Shown piece by piece: positions 32,420-41,410 of a DNA stretch of 52,140 bases (position 1 is its first letter; every line of letters begins with the position of its first letter). The notes below the pieces were generated by a model. The model saw nothing but the letters and a program-made list of their open reading frames with translations. It had not been told where the DNA came from and did no database searches. The stretch covers positions 1 through 52,140 of the forward strand of contig CAYXHZ010000019.1 in the NCBI GenBank assembly GCA_964465065.1. Reading direction: 5' to 3'. The DNA comes from CAYMND01 sp964465065 (lineage in GTDB: Bacteria; Acidobacteriota; Aminicenantia; UBA2199). Position numbers and translations under genes: made by a program.

Positions 32420-35373
32420 GAATCGCACTCCATTTCCTGTTCCGTTTCGACGCTGTCATGGAGGACGGCGTTCCTGGGTTCGGGAATATCGTTCTGGATA
32501 CGGATCTGCACGGTTTCACCCGCCAGTTCGCAATAGATCAGGTTGCCCTGCTGCCACTCCTCGGTGATGGCCTTGCCGGCCAGCGGCTCCAGGAGCGTCC
32601 GGGTGATGACCCGGCTCAGCTGACGGGCCCCGTATTGGGCGCTTACGCCTTGACGGGCCAGGTATTCGATGACGGCCGGCGCGATCATCATCAGTTTGCC
32701 TTCCCGCAGGAGCTGCTTCTTGATCGTTTCCAGCTGCAGCGATACGATCTGCATGGCGGTGTCGTCGGCCAAGGGGGAAAAAACCAGAATGTCGTCGATG
32801 CGGTTGAGGAACTCCGGCGAAAAACGTTTCTTGATCATCTTGACCAGGCTCGATTCGGCGACCCGCGAATTCCGTCCCTGTTCCTGATAACCGAGCGTGG
32901 AGGCGCTGTAGAGCTCGGTACCCACGTTGGAGGTCATCAGGATCACCGTAGCGGAAAAATCGACCACCCGTCCCCGGGCGTCGGTCAGGCGCCCGGCGTC
33001 GAAGACCTGCAGAAAGATGTTGAGCAATTGCGGGTCCGCCTTTTCGATTTCATCGAGCAGGATGATGGTCATGGGATTCTGACGGACTTTGTCGGTCAAC
33101 TGGTTGGTGTCGTTGTAGCCGACGTAACCGGGGGCGGCGCCGATGAAACGGGAATAGGTGTATTTTTCCATGTATTCGGACATGTCGACCCGCAGCAGGG
33201 CGTCCCGGCTGCCGATCAATTCCTCGGCCAGTACATGGGCGGTCTCGGTTTTGCCGACACCGGTCGGCCCGACCAGCAGAAACACTCCGTCCGGACGGTT
33301 GCTGCGGATCTTGAAGCCTCGTTTGTAGGCGGTGATTCTGGCGCTCAGGCGGGACAGGACTCTGTCCTGGCCGATAATCCGAGCGGCTATCCGTTCCTCG
33401 AGTCTGGCCAGGCGGTCGTGTATCGACACGCCGAACAACTGGTCGGGCAGGTTGGCCATGTCTTTGACGGTTTCGGCCAACAGCCGCTGAAAAGTCGACA
33501 TGTCCAGACTATCCTGGCCGGAATCGAATTGCCGGCGGATCTTGGCGTAGACACGGTCCAAGAGCAGCAGCGGCGCATCGGGGAAAGCCCGGCTGCGCAG
33601 AAGCTGGCGGCTGAGCTCCATGACTTCGGGCAGCAGTTCCCGGGGGAAATGGATGCCCCACTGCTCCCGGCGGAAGGCGCGCACCCGGTTGATGATCTCG
33701 AGGGTATCCGTTTCGTCGCAGGCGCGCACGAGGATCTGGTGGAAGCAGCCCATGAAGGCGTTGTCGCGCTCCAGCGTGTTCTTGAGCTCTTCGTAATGGG
33801 TCGTGGCCACCATCTGCAGCTTTTTTTCCTGCAAAAAAGGCCGGACGATGTTGATGAAGTCCAGCGCGGTGCCCCGGGCGCCTCCCTGGCTGAACAGAAG
33901 GTGGATGTCCTCGATCATCAGCAGCACTTTCTGCCTGACGGCCTCGTTGAGCAGGGCCAGGACCTTTTCCTCGAACTGGCCGCGGTACTTGGAACCAGTC
34001 AGCAGGTGCACGAACTGGATGGTCCGAATATCCCGGAAGTTGAACCTGGCTTTCCAGCCCGGGTTGTCTTCCAGTTGGGATACGAATTGCTGGATCAGGC
34101 TGGTTTTGCCGACGCCGCCGTCACCGACCAGCAGCAGGTTGGGCCGATGCTCGCTGCCCAGGACCTCGGCCATCTGTTGCAGCAAAGCCGGTCGCTTGAC
34201 CATGGTTTTGTGCTGCTCTTCGCTGATGGACACGGGGGCCAGGTATTCGGCCAGGTCTTCGCTTTGTTCTTCCTTTTTGTCCTTGAGGCGTTGCTTGAGC
34301 TCCTTGATCTTGGCGGCCAGGTTGCGGCTGCGGCTGAACTGGGCGGCCCGCTCGTAGGCGCTGAGCGCCGAACTGTAGTCTTCTTTCTGCTCGTAGGCTT
34401 CGGCGATCACCTCGTAAAGCGAGGAATAGGTCGGAAATCGGGATAAAAACAGCTTGGCTTCGTTGATGGCTTCAGCGCTGTGGCGCAGGCGCAGGAGCGA
34501 AAGGATGCGTAGCCTTTGCAGCAGGGGAAAGGGGGTTTCCAGGGTTTCCGCGATGCGGTCGATGGTCGTGATGGTCTGTTGCCAATCTCCCTCGCGGTAA
34601 AAATCGACGGCCGCTTGCACCCGGCTTCTGACCGACAGCAGCGGGCTGTCGTCGGGGGACAATCCGGTCAACAAGGGCTCCAGCTCGGTCAAGGCCAGAT
34701 TCTGAATCAGGTATTCGGCCAGCTGCAGTCTTTCATTGAACCCGCCGTTCTGCGAGACGTTTCCGGACAGGGAGCGGTACACGGGTCCGTTCTGGTCCAA
34801 TTCGCTGAACAGCAGGATCGTTTCGTCCTGTTTGATGACGAACGGGGTCAGCGGGATCTCGCGATCGCTGTCGAGCAGAACCGGCCGTCCCTGGGCGTCG
34901 CTGCCCAGGTTGAAGGTCAGCTTTTCGTCGACCATCTTGAACAGGTTCTCGAACCAGAAGCGGCTGTCGATGAATTGCGGGGCCGAGCTGGGCGGGGCCG
35001 CCGTCTGGGCGGAATCGGTCTGCTGGCGAAGGTATTCCATGACGTTTTCCAGAACGAAGACAAAGGTCTGCCGTTCGGAACGGTTGAAGGAGAACAGGCT
35101 GCTCGAGTAATTTTCCAGGTATTGTTTGATGAACTGGATCTGACAGCCGGGGTCGGCGTTGAGCAGGGAACTGCCGGGTTCATCACCGGCCAGTTGCAAG
35201 CGGGCGATCGACTCCGCCTTGATCAGCAGGGACAGCAACCAGTCAAGGCCCAGCAGCAGCTCCGTCACGTCCTGGGGCGAAACGTTGCGCTTGTGCAGGG
35301 CGGGCGGGCTGGCGCCGAAGCGGAGAAACAGGCGGCCCAGGGTCTCATGCTTGCGCAAATCGATCATGATCAT
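32416..35373 (-). CDS. Clp-type AAA+ ATPase with TPR-like N-terminal region
   Basis: 985 residues. Two AAA+ modules of the ClpB/ClpC class: first with Walker A GDGGVGKT (417-424), pore loop KYRGQFEE and Walker B LLMIEDI (484-490); second with GPTGVGKT (702-709), GYVGY pore loop and DEIEKA (774-779). The usual Clp N-domain repeats and the middle coiled coil are missing. Instead about 380 unfamiliar residues lead in, with helical TPR-like repeats near 245-365. It is probably an unfoldase for chosen partners rather than a general disaggregase. First gene of the operon, with receiver-LpxC overlapping its end. GAGGAG eight bases before the ATG. Confidence 0.85.
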   Translation of the reverse strand: MIMIDLRKHETLGRLFLRFGASPPALHKRNVSPQDVTELLLGLDWLLSLLIKAESIARLQLAGDEPGSSLLNADPGCQIQFIKQYLENYSSSLFSFNRSERQTFVFVLENVMEYLRQQTDSAQTAAPPSSAPQFIDSRFWFENLFKMVDEKLTFNLGSDAQGRPVLLDSDREIPLTPFVIKQDETILLFSELDQNGPVYRSLSGNVSQNGGFNERLQLAEYLIQNLALTELEPLLTGLSPDDSPLLSVRSRVQAAVDFYREGDWQQTITTIDRIAETLETPFPLLQRLRILSLLRLRHSAEAINEAKLFLSRFPTYSSLYEVIAEAYEQKEDYSSALSAYERAAQFSRSRNLAAKIKELKQRLKDKKEEQSEDLAEYLAPVSISEEQHKTMVKRPALLQQMAEVLGSEHRPNLLLVGDGGVGKTSLIQQFVSQLEDNPGWKARFNFRDIRTIQFVHLLTGSKYRGQFEEKVLALLNEAVRQKVLLMIEDIHLLFSQGGARGTALDFINIVRPFLQEKKLQMVATTHYEELKNTLERDNAFMGCFHQILVRACDETDTLEIINRVRAFRREQWGIHFPRELLPEVMELSRQLLRSRAFPDAPLLLLDRVYAKIRRQFDSGQDSLDMSTFQRLLAETVKDMANLPDQLFGVSIHDRLARLEERIAARIIGQDRVLSRLSARITAYKRGFKIRSNRPDGVFLLVGPTGVGKTETAHVLAEELIGSRDALLRVDMSEYMEKYTYSRFIGAAPGYVGYNDTNQLTDKVRQNPMTIILLDEIEKADPQLLNIFLQVFDAGRLTDARGRVVDFSATVILMTSNVGTELYSASTLGYQEQGRNSRVAESSLVKMIKKRFSPEFLNRIDDILVFSPLADDTAMQIVSLQLETIKKQLLREGKLMMIAPAVIEYLARQGVSAQYGARQLSRVITRTLLEPLAGKAITEEWQQGNLIYCELAGETVQIRIQNDIPEPRNAVLHDSVETEQEMECDS

Positions 35374-35414
35374 GCCGGCTGCTCCTCAATCCACTCGGGT
35401 TGCGATGGACTCGA

Positions 35415-35444
35415 ATTATATATATACCCTCATCCCGCTGTCAA
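35415..35444 (-). promoter_or_regulatory. Consensus promoter of the Clp/receiver-LpxC operon
   Basis: Minus strand -35 TTGACA (35439-35444), 18-base spacer, -10 TATAAT (35415-35420); both hexamers are perfect. Predicted start near 35408 with a 35-base leader holding GAGGAG. Confidence 0.7.
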
Positions 35445-35527
35445 ATCCACTTTCGGTCGCTTGCCTTCCGCTCTGCAATGCGCCTGCCGGCTGTTCTGCC
35501 GTTTCGGACCGAACTGAGCAAAGCGGA

Positions 35528-35556
35528 TTGACTGGGGCCGGGGAAAGCGGTATAAC
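35528..35556 (+). promoter_or_regulatory. Promoter of the cobU-cbiR operon
   Basis: -35 TTGACT (35528-35533), 17-base spacer, -10 TATAAC (35551-35556). Predicted start near 35563 leaves a 46-base leader, too short for a cobalamin riboswitch. Confidence 0.55.
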
Positions 35557-35608
35557 CAGTTTGTTATGGCATATAGCCAGCAAACACTTGACAGGTCTGG
35601 GAGGATGC

Positions 35609-36886
35609 ATGATCGATAAAATCACCCTGGTTCTGGGTGGAGTCAACAGCGGCAAATCCCATTACGGCGAAGAGTTGGCCCTGAATTATGAACGCCGCCC
35701 CGTCTGTCTGGTCACCGCCGACAAACCCGCCGATAACGGGAAGAGTCATATCCGCCGGCATCAGCGCCGTCGCGGGGATCGCTTCGAGCTGCGTGAGGAA
35801 CGGCACGATCTCAGACCGTTGCTGCACAAATGCGCCGGAAGGACCGTGCTGATCGACAGCCTGACTCGGCACCTGGCCAATCGTTTGCAGCAGGATTCCG
35901 GCAAGCTCAACAGCGAACAGCTTTGGGAGAACGATCGGGGTTACCTCAACGAGCTGCTCAGTATCCAGAGAGAGCAGAAAATAAACCTGATCCTGCTCAG
36001 CGACGATCTGAGTTGCGCGCCGCCCGACACGGACAGCGCCCGGCTCACCCTTCAGGAACTCCTGGGCAACTGGAATCAGTATCTGGCCCACCTGGCGCAC
36101 CAGGTCATCCGGGTGACGGCCGGCATCCCGCAGCTCCTCAAACGCCAAGCCGCGGCGCGCTTCCGGCTCGGCGCCCCCTCCACAGTCCTGCCGGGCGACC
36201 TGTGGCAGAACCTGCTCTATCTGCGCCGTCAGGTCAGCGACATCCAGCTGCTGGTCACCGATCAGACGGTCGACGGCGCCAGCCTGGTCAAACCGCTGCT
36301 GCGGCTCAAAGAGGGGCAGGACCTGACGTATTCGCTGCATATGCCGCTGGATCTTCCCATTTTCGAGGCTCCCCAAAAGGCCCTCGACGACTCGCTGCGG
36401 CTCATCGAGGCCCTGGCGCCGCTCAGGCCGCTGACCCACACCTTCCACTACGATGTTCCAGCCGCCTATGTCTCCGGCCAGGACAACCAGTCGCTCAGCG
36501 AAACCTACAGCGCTTTTTTCGCCGAGCTCAGACAGCGATTCCCCGGTCTTCCCCTGTCGCTGGAAAACACCGTCACGCCGTTGCCGGACCTGGACCCGGT
36601 CATCGATGCCAGCGCCGTCGGTTACGCCATCGACATCGGTCATCTGCTGCAGCACGGTCACGGGCTCGGCGGAGTGCGCGAGCGGCTCAGCCAGGCGGCG
36701 GTCGTCCACCTGCACCACTCCGCTCCGACCGAGGCCGCGCCGGAACGTACCGTCGATCATCTGCCGCTGCCGCCGTTCGCCCCCTACCTGTCGCTTCTGG
36801 CCGATTACAGCGGCCTGGTGACCATCGAGAACTACCACCCGCAGCACCTGGAGCAGAGCCTGGAAACGGTACGGAGCTATTTTTAA
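35609..36886 (+). CDS. CobU-CbiR fusion, cobamide salvage/remodelling
   Basis: 425 residues. The N-terminal part (about 1-180) matches CobU, the adenosylcobinamide kinase/guanylyltransferase: P-loop GGVNSGKS (10-17), a VCLVTADKP strand and the RRHQRRRGDRF region that carries the guanylylated-His type motif. The C-terminal part (about 200-425) is a TIM barrel of the AP-endonuclease-2/xylose-isomerase type with SLENTVTPLP, IDIGHLLQHGHG, VVHLHHS and LVTIENY, the pattern of CbiR, which removes the lower ligand from cobamides. Together they would strip and re-activate salvaged corrinoids. Start at 35609 with GGGAGG. The next gene overlaps by one base (TAATG). Confidence 0.72.
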   Translation: MIDKITLVLGGVNSGKSHYGEELALNYERRPVCLVTADKPADNGKSHIRRHQRRRGDRFELREERHDLRPLLHKCAGRTVLIDSLTRHLANRLQQDSGKLNSEQLWENDRGYLNELLSIQREQKINLILLSDDLSCAPPDTDSARLTLQELLGNWNQYLAHLAHQVIRVTAGIPQLLKRQAAARFRLGAPSTVLPGDLWQNLLYLRRQVSDIQLLVTDQTVDGASLVKPLLRLKEGQDLTYSLHMPLDLPIFEAPQKALDDSLRLIEALAPLRPLTHTFHYDVPAAYVSGQDNQSLSETYSAFFAELRQRFPGLPLSLENTVTPLPDLDPVIDASAVGYAIDIGHLLQHGHGLGGVRERLSQAAVVHLHHSAPTEAAPERTVDHLPLPPFAPYLSLLADYSGLVTIENYHPQHLEQSLETVRSYF

Positions 36887-37557
36887 TGGCTACGGTTCTT
36901 CTGCAGGCCCGGATGGGCTCGACCCGGCTTCCCGGAAAGTCCATGGCCGATTTGGGCGGAAAGCCCCTGCTGGCTCACGCCATCGAAATTCTGAAGGCCG
37001 AAAGCAGGATCGGAAGGGTGGTCCTGTGCACCACCTCTCTGGCAGCCGACGATATCCTGGTTGAACTGGCGGCGCGCTACGGCATCGACACCTTCCGGGG
37101 TTCGGAAGCGAACGTGCTGGACCGTTTTTATCAGGCTTCCCGACAATTCCCGGATCGAATCTACCTCCGGGCCACCGGGGACAACCCGCTCATCGATCCG
37201 CAGGGCCCGGGACGAATTCTGCCCTGGCTCGAGAGCGGCGACTGGGATTACGTGTGCGAAAGCGGAATGCCTCTGGGCTCGGTGGTAGAAGGGATGACCG
37301 CTTTATGCCTGCGCCGGACCTGGGAACTGGCCCGCAAGGCGGAGGATCTGGAGCATGTGACCTTGTTTTGCAAGCACAGCGGCCTGTTCCGCTGCCATTA
37401 TCCGCCGGCTCCGGATTCCCGCCAGGGCCAGGAGCTGCGCCTGACGGTCGATACGGCCGAGGACCTCGACCGGGCGAGGCGTCTGGTGAACCTGGGCCTG
37501 GGTGGGGCCGGCGGCGATTTTCCCGCTCTGCTCGAAGCATTGCGCCGGGGGGGTTGA
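36886..37557 (+). CDS. SpsF/CMP-sugar synthetase-like cytidylyltransferase
   Basis: 223 residues of the GT-A nucleotidyltransferase fold. The N-terminal signature LLQARMGSTRLPGKSM is that of spore-coat SpsF and CMP-acylneuraminate synthetase-like enzymes; the metal-site segment is RATGDNPLIDP. These enzymes usually activate sugars with CTP; the specific sugar is unknown. Its place after the CobU-CbiR gene (ATG inside the TAA) is not explained by cobamide chemistry. Confidence 0.75.
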   Translation: MATVLLQARMGSTRLPGKSMADLGGKPLLAHAIEILKAESRIGRVVLCTTSLAADDILVELAARYGIDTFRGSEANVLDRFYQASRQFPDRIYLRATGDNPLIDPQGPGRILPWLESGDWDYVCESGMPLGSVVEGMTALCLRRTWELARKAEDLEHVTLFCKHSGLFRCHYPPAPDSRQGQELRLTVDTAEDLDRARRLVNLGLGGAGGDFPALLEALRRGG

Positions 37558-37560
37558 GCC

Positions 37561-38025
37561 ATGATGGCCGACGATTCCATAACGGTCAGACTCGCCGTCG
37601 CCTCGGATCTGGACTGGATTACCGACAGCAACATCAGCCTTGCCCGAGAGAGCGAAGCCCTGGATCTTGATCGGTCGCTGACCCGTTCAGGGGTTGCCGC
37701 CGTGCTGCAGGACAGGAGCCGGGGTTTTTACCTGCTGGCCGTCTCCGGAAGAGAAAGACTGGGGCAGCTGATGATCATTCCGGAGTGGAGCGACTGGCGG
37801 GCAGGTTATTACTGGTGGATCCAATCGGTGTACGTCGTGCCGGCGCAGCGGCGGCGCGGGGTCTTCCGGCTCTTGTTCGAAAACGCCTGCATGCGGGCGG
37901 AAAGTGCAGGACAGGTCAAGGCTTTGAGACTCTACGTCGATGAGTTCAACCAGACGGCGCAGGCCAGTTACCGGCGCCTGGGCATGGCCGTTTCCCATTA
38001 CCAGATTTTTGAAATGCCATTGTAG
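37561..38025 (+). CDS. GNAT-family N-acetyltransferase
   Basis: 154 residues with the GNAT fold. The acetyl-CoA loop is VYVVPAQRRRGVFRLLFENA (motif A, R-R-x-G variant), followed by the motif-B strand ALRLYVDEFNQTAQASYRRLGM. Substrate unknown. Three bases follow the stop of the upstream gene, so it is the third gene of the operon. Convergent with the aldehyde dehydrogenase eight bases away. Confidence 0.8.
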   Translation: MMADDSITVRLAVASDLDWITDSNISLARESEALDLDRSLTRSGVAAVLQDRSRGFYLLAVSGRERLGQLMIIPEWSDWRAGYYWWIQSVYVVPAQRRRGVFRLLFENACMRAESAGQVKALRLYVDEFNQTAQASYRRLGMAVSHYQIFEMPL

Positions 38026-38033
38026 CTTGGCGT

Positions 38034-39617
38034 CTATTTGATCGGATTTCGCGTCAGCGCACCGTTCACCCAGCGCAGAATACCCAGCGGATTGTCGTTT
38101 TGCAGGGCGGCCGGCAGCAGTTCGTCCGGGAAGTTCTGATAGCAGACCGGGCGGATGAAGCGATGGATGGACGCTGTACCGACCGAGGTGAAACGACCGT
38201 CGTTGGATGCCGGGTAGGGGCCGCCGTGGACCATGGCCGGACTGACTTCCACTCCGGTCGGCACTCCCCCCCAGAGGATACGCCCGGCTTTGCGGCTCGC
38301 TCCGCGCAGCAGCGGCAAAACGGACTCCAACTCTGTTTTATCGGCGTGGAAAGTGATCGTCAGCTGGCCGGGCATCGCTTCCAGCACCTGTCGCATCTCT
38401 TCTTGGTCCTGACACCGCACCAGCAGCGTGGCCGGCCCGAACAATTCTTCCTGAAGATCGGGCGTGTTGAGGAAATCGGCGGCCGAGGCCTCGAACAACT
38501 GCGGCGTCGGTTCGGTGACGCTCAGGTCGCAGCAGGTGTGCGGAATCAGGTCGCTGCGGTCGCAGCGGGTATGGATGGCATCGCAGTAGCGTCGGCTGAT
38601 CTCGCGGGTGACCATCATGCCGCAGGGCTCGATCGACAGCTGCCCCTTGAGTAGAAAGATGAAACGGTCGAGTTCTTTTCCGTCGATGGCCACCAGCAGG
38701 CCGGGTTTGGTGCAGAACTGGCCGTTGCCGACCGTGACCGAGGCGGAAATGGTCTTGGCCAGCGCCGCAGTCTCTTTCTTGAGTATTTCCGGGAACAGCA
38801 GGATGGGATTGATGCTGCCCATTTCCGAGAAAACCGGAATCGGTCGCGGCCGGACGGCGCCCAGTTCGTGCAGGTGCCGGCCGACGTAGTGCGATCCGGT
38901 AAAGGCGACCGCTTCGAGCTGGGGGTGGTTGACCAGCTTTTCCGAGGTTTCGGGTTGGCAACCCTGAAGCAGACTGATGGCTCCGTCGGGAAAACCGATG
39001 CGGCTCAGTCCTTCGTGAACCGCCCAGGCGGTCAAGGCCGAAGTGCCGGGGTGGGCCGGGTTGGCCTTGACCACCACGGTGTTGCCGGTGACCAGAGCGC
39101 TCATGGTGTCTCCTCCGGCTACCGAGAAGGCCAGCGGAAAATTGCTGGCGCCGAAAACAGCGATCGGCCCGATGGGCTGATGGCAGCGGCGCAGATCGGA
39201 TTTGACCGGCAGACAGCTTTTGTCGGCCGTCTGGATGACGGCGTCCTGCCAGGGTTTTTCCAGTATATGGTCGGCCATGGCCTGGATCTGGAAGCAGGTT
39301 CTGGACATCTCGTTCTGCAGTCTTTCGATGGGCAGGGCGGTCTCCCGATGCGCCCGGGCGATGATTTCCTCGCTCCATTTCTGCAGGGACTTGACGACCG
39401 ACAGCAAGCCCTGTGACAGCTTGCCCGGGCTGAAGCTGCGGGTGATCTTGAAGGCGGCCTGACTCATCAGTACGGCGTTGTGGATCACCTCTTCATCGGC
39501 TTCGTGGAACACGGGCGGCAGCGGGTCGCCGCTGCGCACCTCGAAGGCCTGAAACGCCTGACTTTGGGGCGTGTCTCTCCAGATCCCGGCGATCAGATGT
39601 CCTTTGTTGATGGCCAT
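38034..39617 (-). CDS. Aldehyde dehydrogenase, ketoglutarate-semialdehyde type
   Basis: 527 residues of the NAD(P)-dependent ALDH superfamily. The catalytic Cys302 is in GNGQFCTKPG and Glu265 in FSEMGSINP. The segment FGASNFPLAFSVAGGDT (residues 155-171) marks the 2,5-dioxovalerate/alpha-ketoglutarate-semialdehyde dehydrogenase group that ends oxidative pentose and hexuronate pathways. It starts three bases after pfkA, so both are one transcript, linking it to sugar catabolism. Exact substrate not certain. Confidence 0.82.
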   Translation of the reverse strand: MAINKGHLIAGIWRDTPQSQAFQAFEVRSGDPLPPVFHEADEEVIHNAVLMSQAAFKITRSFSPGKLSQGLLSVVKSLQKWSEEIIARAHRETALPIERLQNEMSRTCFQIQAMADHILEKPWQDAVIQTADKSCLPVKSDLRRCHQPIGPIAVFGASNFPLAFSVAGGDTMSALVTGNTVVVKANPAHPGTSALTAWAVHEGLSRIGFPDGAISLLQGCQPETSEKLVNHPQLEAVAFTGSHYVGRHLHELGAVRPRPIPVFSEMGSINPILLFPEILKKETAALAKTISASVTVGNGQFCTKPGLLVAIDGKELDRFIFLLKGQLSIEPCGMMVTREISRRYCDAIHTRCDRSDLIPHTCCDLSVTEPTPQLFEASAADFLNTPDLQEELFGPATLLVRCQDQEEMRQVLEAMPGQLTITFHADKTELESVLPLLRGASRKAGRILWGGVPTGVEVSPAMVHGGPYPASNDGRFTSVGTASIHRFIRPVCYQNFPDELLPAALQNDNPLGILRWVNGALTRNPIK

Positions 39618-39620
39618 GGT

Positions 39621-40721
39621 TTAAATCCCAAAGCTGGTGCCGACGGCTTTGGCGGTGGCGACGATGTCCGAATCGGGTTTGACGCGCCGGGGAACGGCGA
39701 TGGCTTCGCTGATCGGCGTGGTTTTGATGTCTTGTCCGCGCAAACCGACCATGGTTCCGTACTGACCGTCGACCAGGGCCTGCACGGCATGGAAACCGAA
39801 ACGGGTGGCCAGGATGCGGTCGTAGGGGGACGGGCTGCCGCCGCGCTGCACATGACCCAGTATGGTGTAGCGGGTTTCGATGCCGGTCAGGTCCTCGATC
39901 TGGTTGCCGATGATGGTCGATATGCCCCCCAGACGGATGGGGTCGTTGGGATCGGCCACCTTGCGGGCGGCGATGCGTTCGCCGCCCTCCCAGGTCGCTC
40001 CTTCGGCAACGACAACCAGAGAAAAGCGTTTGCCGCGCTGCGCCCGCTCGTCGATTTTTTCGGCGATCTTTTCCATCTTGAAGGGAATCTCCGGGATGAG
40101 GATGACGTCGCCGCCGCCGGCGATCCCCGATTCCAGGGCGATCCAGCCCGCGTACCGGCCCATGACCTCGATGACCATGACCCGGTGGTGCGATTCGGCC
40201 GTGGAATGCAGCTTGTCGATAGAGCTGGTGGCCACGGCCAGGGCGGTGTCGAAGCCGAAGGTGACATCGGTGCCGTCGATATCGTTGTCTATGGTTTTGG
40301 GAACGCCGACCACCGGGATGCCGCATTGGCGGTAGATCTGCTCGGCGATGGCCTGGGTGCCGTCGCCGCCGATGGTGACGATGGCGTCCAGTTCGTTGTA
40401 TTCGACGGTCTTGATGACCTGGTGGGAAACGTCCTGGTAGCGTTTTTCCCCTTCGCCCTCGACGGGGTACTTGAACGGGTTGTCGCGGTTGGATGTGCCC
40501 AGGATGGTGCCGCCGCGGGGCAGGATTCCGGAAACGTCCTTGAGCTCCAGCGGGCGTATCTTTTTATTGATCAGGCCGGAATAACCGTCCAGAATGCCGT
40601 ACACCTCGAGATTGTACTCGCGGATGGCCGTGTTGACCACCGCCCTGACGACTGCGTTCAATCCGGGGCAATCGCCGCCGCCGGTCAACACTCCGATCCG
40701 TTTCAGTTTCTTATTTTCCAT
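39621..40721 (-). CDS. pfkA: 6-phosphofructokinase
   Basis: 366 residues of the PfkA family; phosphorylates fructose 6-phosphate. The phosphate-donor motif is GGDGT (118-122) and the catalytic motif PKTIDND (141-147). The Gly of GGDGT indicates ATP use, while Lys in PKTIDND is the residue common to PPi-using enzymes. This Gly plus Lys pairing is also known from some ATP-dependent actinobacterial enzymes. ATP is the more likely donor. Followed closely by the aldehyde dehydrogenase gene. Confidence 0.9.
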   Translation of the reverse strand: MENKKLKRIGVLTGGGDCPGLNAVVRAVVNTAIREYNLEVYGILDGYSGLINKKIRPLELKDVSGILPRGGTILGTSNRDNPFKYPVEGEGEKRYQDVSHQVIKTVEYNELDAIVTIGGDGTQAIAEQIYRQCGIPVVGVPKTIDNDIDGTDVTFGFDTALAVATSSIDKLHSTAESHHRVMVIEVMGRYAGWIALESGIAGGGDVILIPEIPFKMEKIAEKIDERAQRGKRFSLVVVAEGATWEGGERIAARKVADPNDPIRLGGISTIIGNQIEDLTGIETRYTILGHVQRGGSPSPYDRILATRFGFHAVQALVDGQYGTMVGLRGQDIKTTPISEAIAVPRRVKPDSDIVATAKAVGTSFGI

Positions 40722-40795
40722 GTCCCACTCCTCCTCAGCCTTTCAATCAAATGGTTTTGTACGGTTTTTCCGCGCAATCGCTTATCAGTAATAGG

Positions 40796-41410
40796 CTAAA
40801 CGCAGCCGTGTTTTTTTTCAAGAGTTTTCATGATTTCGCCCACTTTTTCTTCGTCGATATCCAGACCGTCGATGGCCGGACCCAGGAACAGATCGATTCG
40901 GGAAAAGGGCTTGGGAATCATGAACTGGTCCCAGCTGCGGCTCAGCACCCAGCAGCGCGAGGCCCGCCAGCAGACGGGGATGAGCGGGGCGCCGCTTTTC
41001 TGGGCCAGTTTGACCAGTCCGGGTTTGACCTGACGCAACGGACCCTTGGGCCCGTCGGCGGTGATCAGGATATCCTGAGTGGAGCTTTTGGCCAGGCCGA
41101 TCAGTTCCAGCAGGGCACGGGCACCGCCGCGCGACGAGGAGCCGCGGATGGGGTTCATGCCGAATTTTCGGGCGATCGAACTGACCAGTTCGCCGTCTTT
41201 GGAGAGCGATATCAGCGGTCGGGCGCCGACATGACGGAAGTGGAACATCAGGTAGAGCAGGTGACGGTGCCAGAAAATGAAAATGCGGGCGCCGCTCACC
41301 GGAACGGTTTCGTCGTGAACGCGTAGCCGGCAACTGTGCAGCAGAGCGCTGACCAGCAGGTGTCCCAGGCTGGCTGTCAGACGGTTTTTAAGATTCCCGG
41401 CCCAGCCCAT
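40796..41410 (-). CDS. DUF374 lysophospholipid acyltransferase-like protein
   Basis: 204 residues of the DUF374 branch of LPLAT-fold acyltransferases. Landmarks are FWHRHLLYLMF, SLSKDGELVSSIARKFG, RGSSSRGGARALLEL and TADGPKGPLRQVKPG. Relatives act at the inner membrane on lipid A or glycerolipid precursors, but their reactions are mostly unassigned. It overlaps the end of the upstream sigma-54 activator gene by 23 bases, so the two are cotranslated. Confidence 0.8.
   Translation of the reverse strand: MGWAGNLKNRLTASLGHLLVSALLHSCRLRVHDETVPVSGARIFIFWHRHLLYLMFHFRHVGARPLISLSKDGELVSSIARKFGMNPIRGSSSRGGARALLELIGLAKSSTQDILITADGPKGPLRQVKPGLVKLAQKSGAPLIPVCWRASRCWVLSRSWDQFMIPKPFSRIDLFLGPAIDGLDIDEEKVGEIMKTLEKKHGCV

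Noticed and set aside
35374..35608. Cobalamin riboswitch before the CobU-CbiR gene
   Set aside because: No B12-box-like sequence was found and the predicted leader is only 46 bases.
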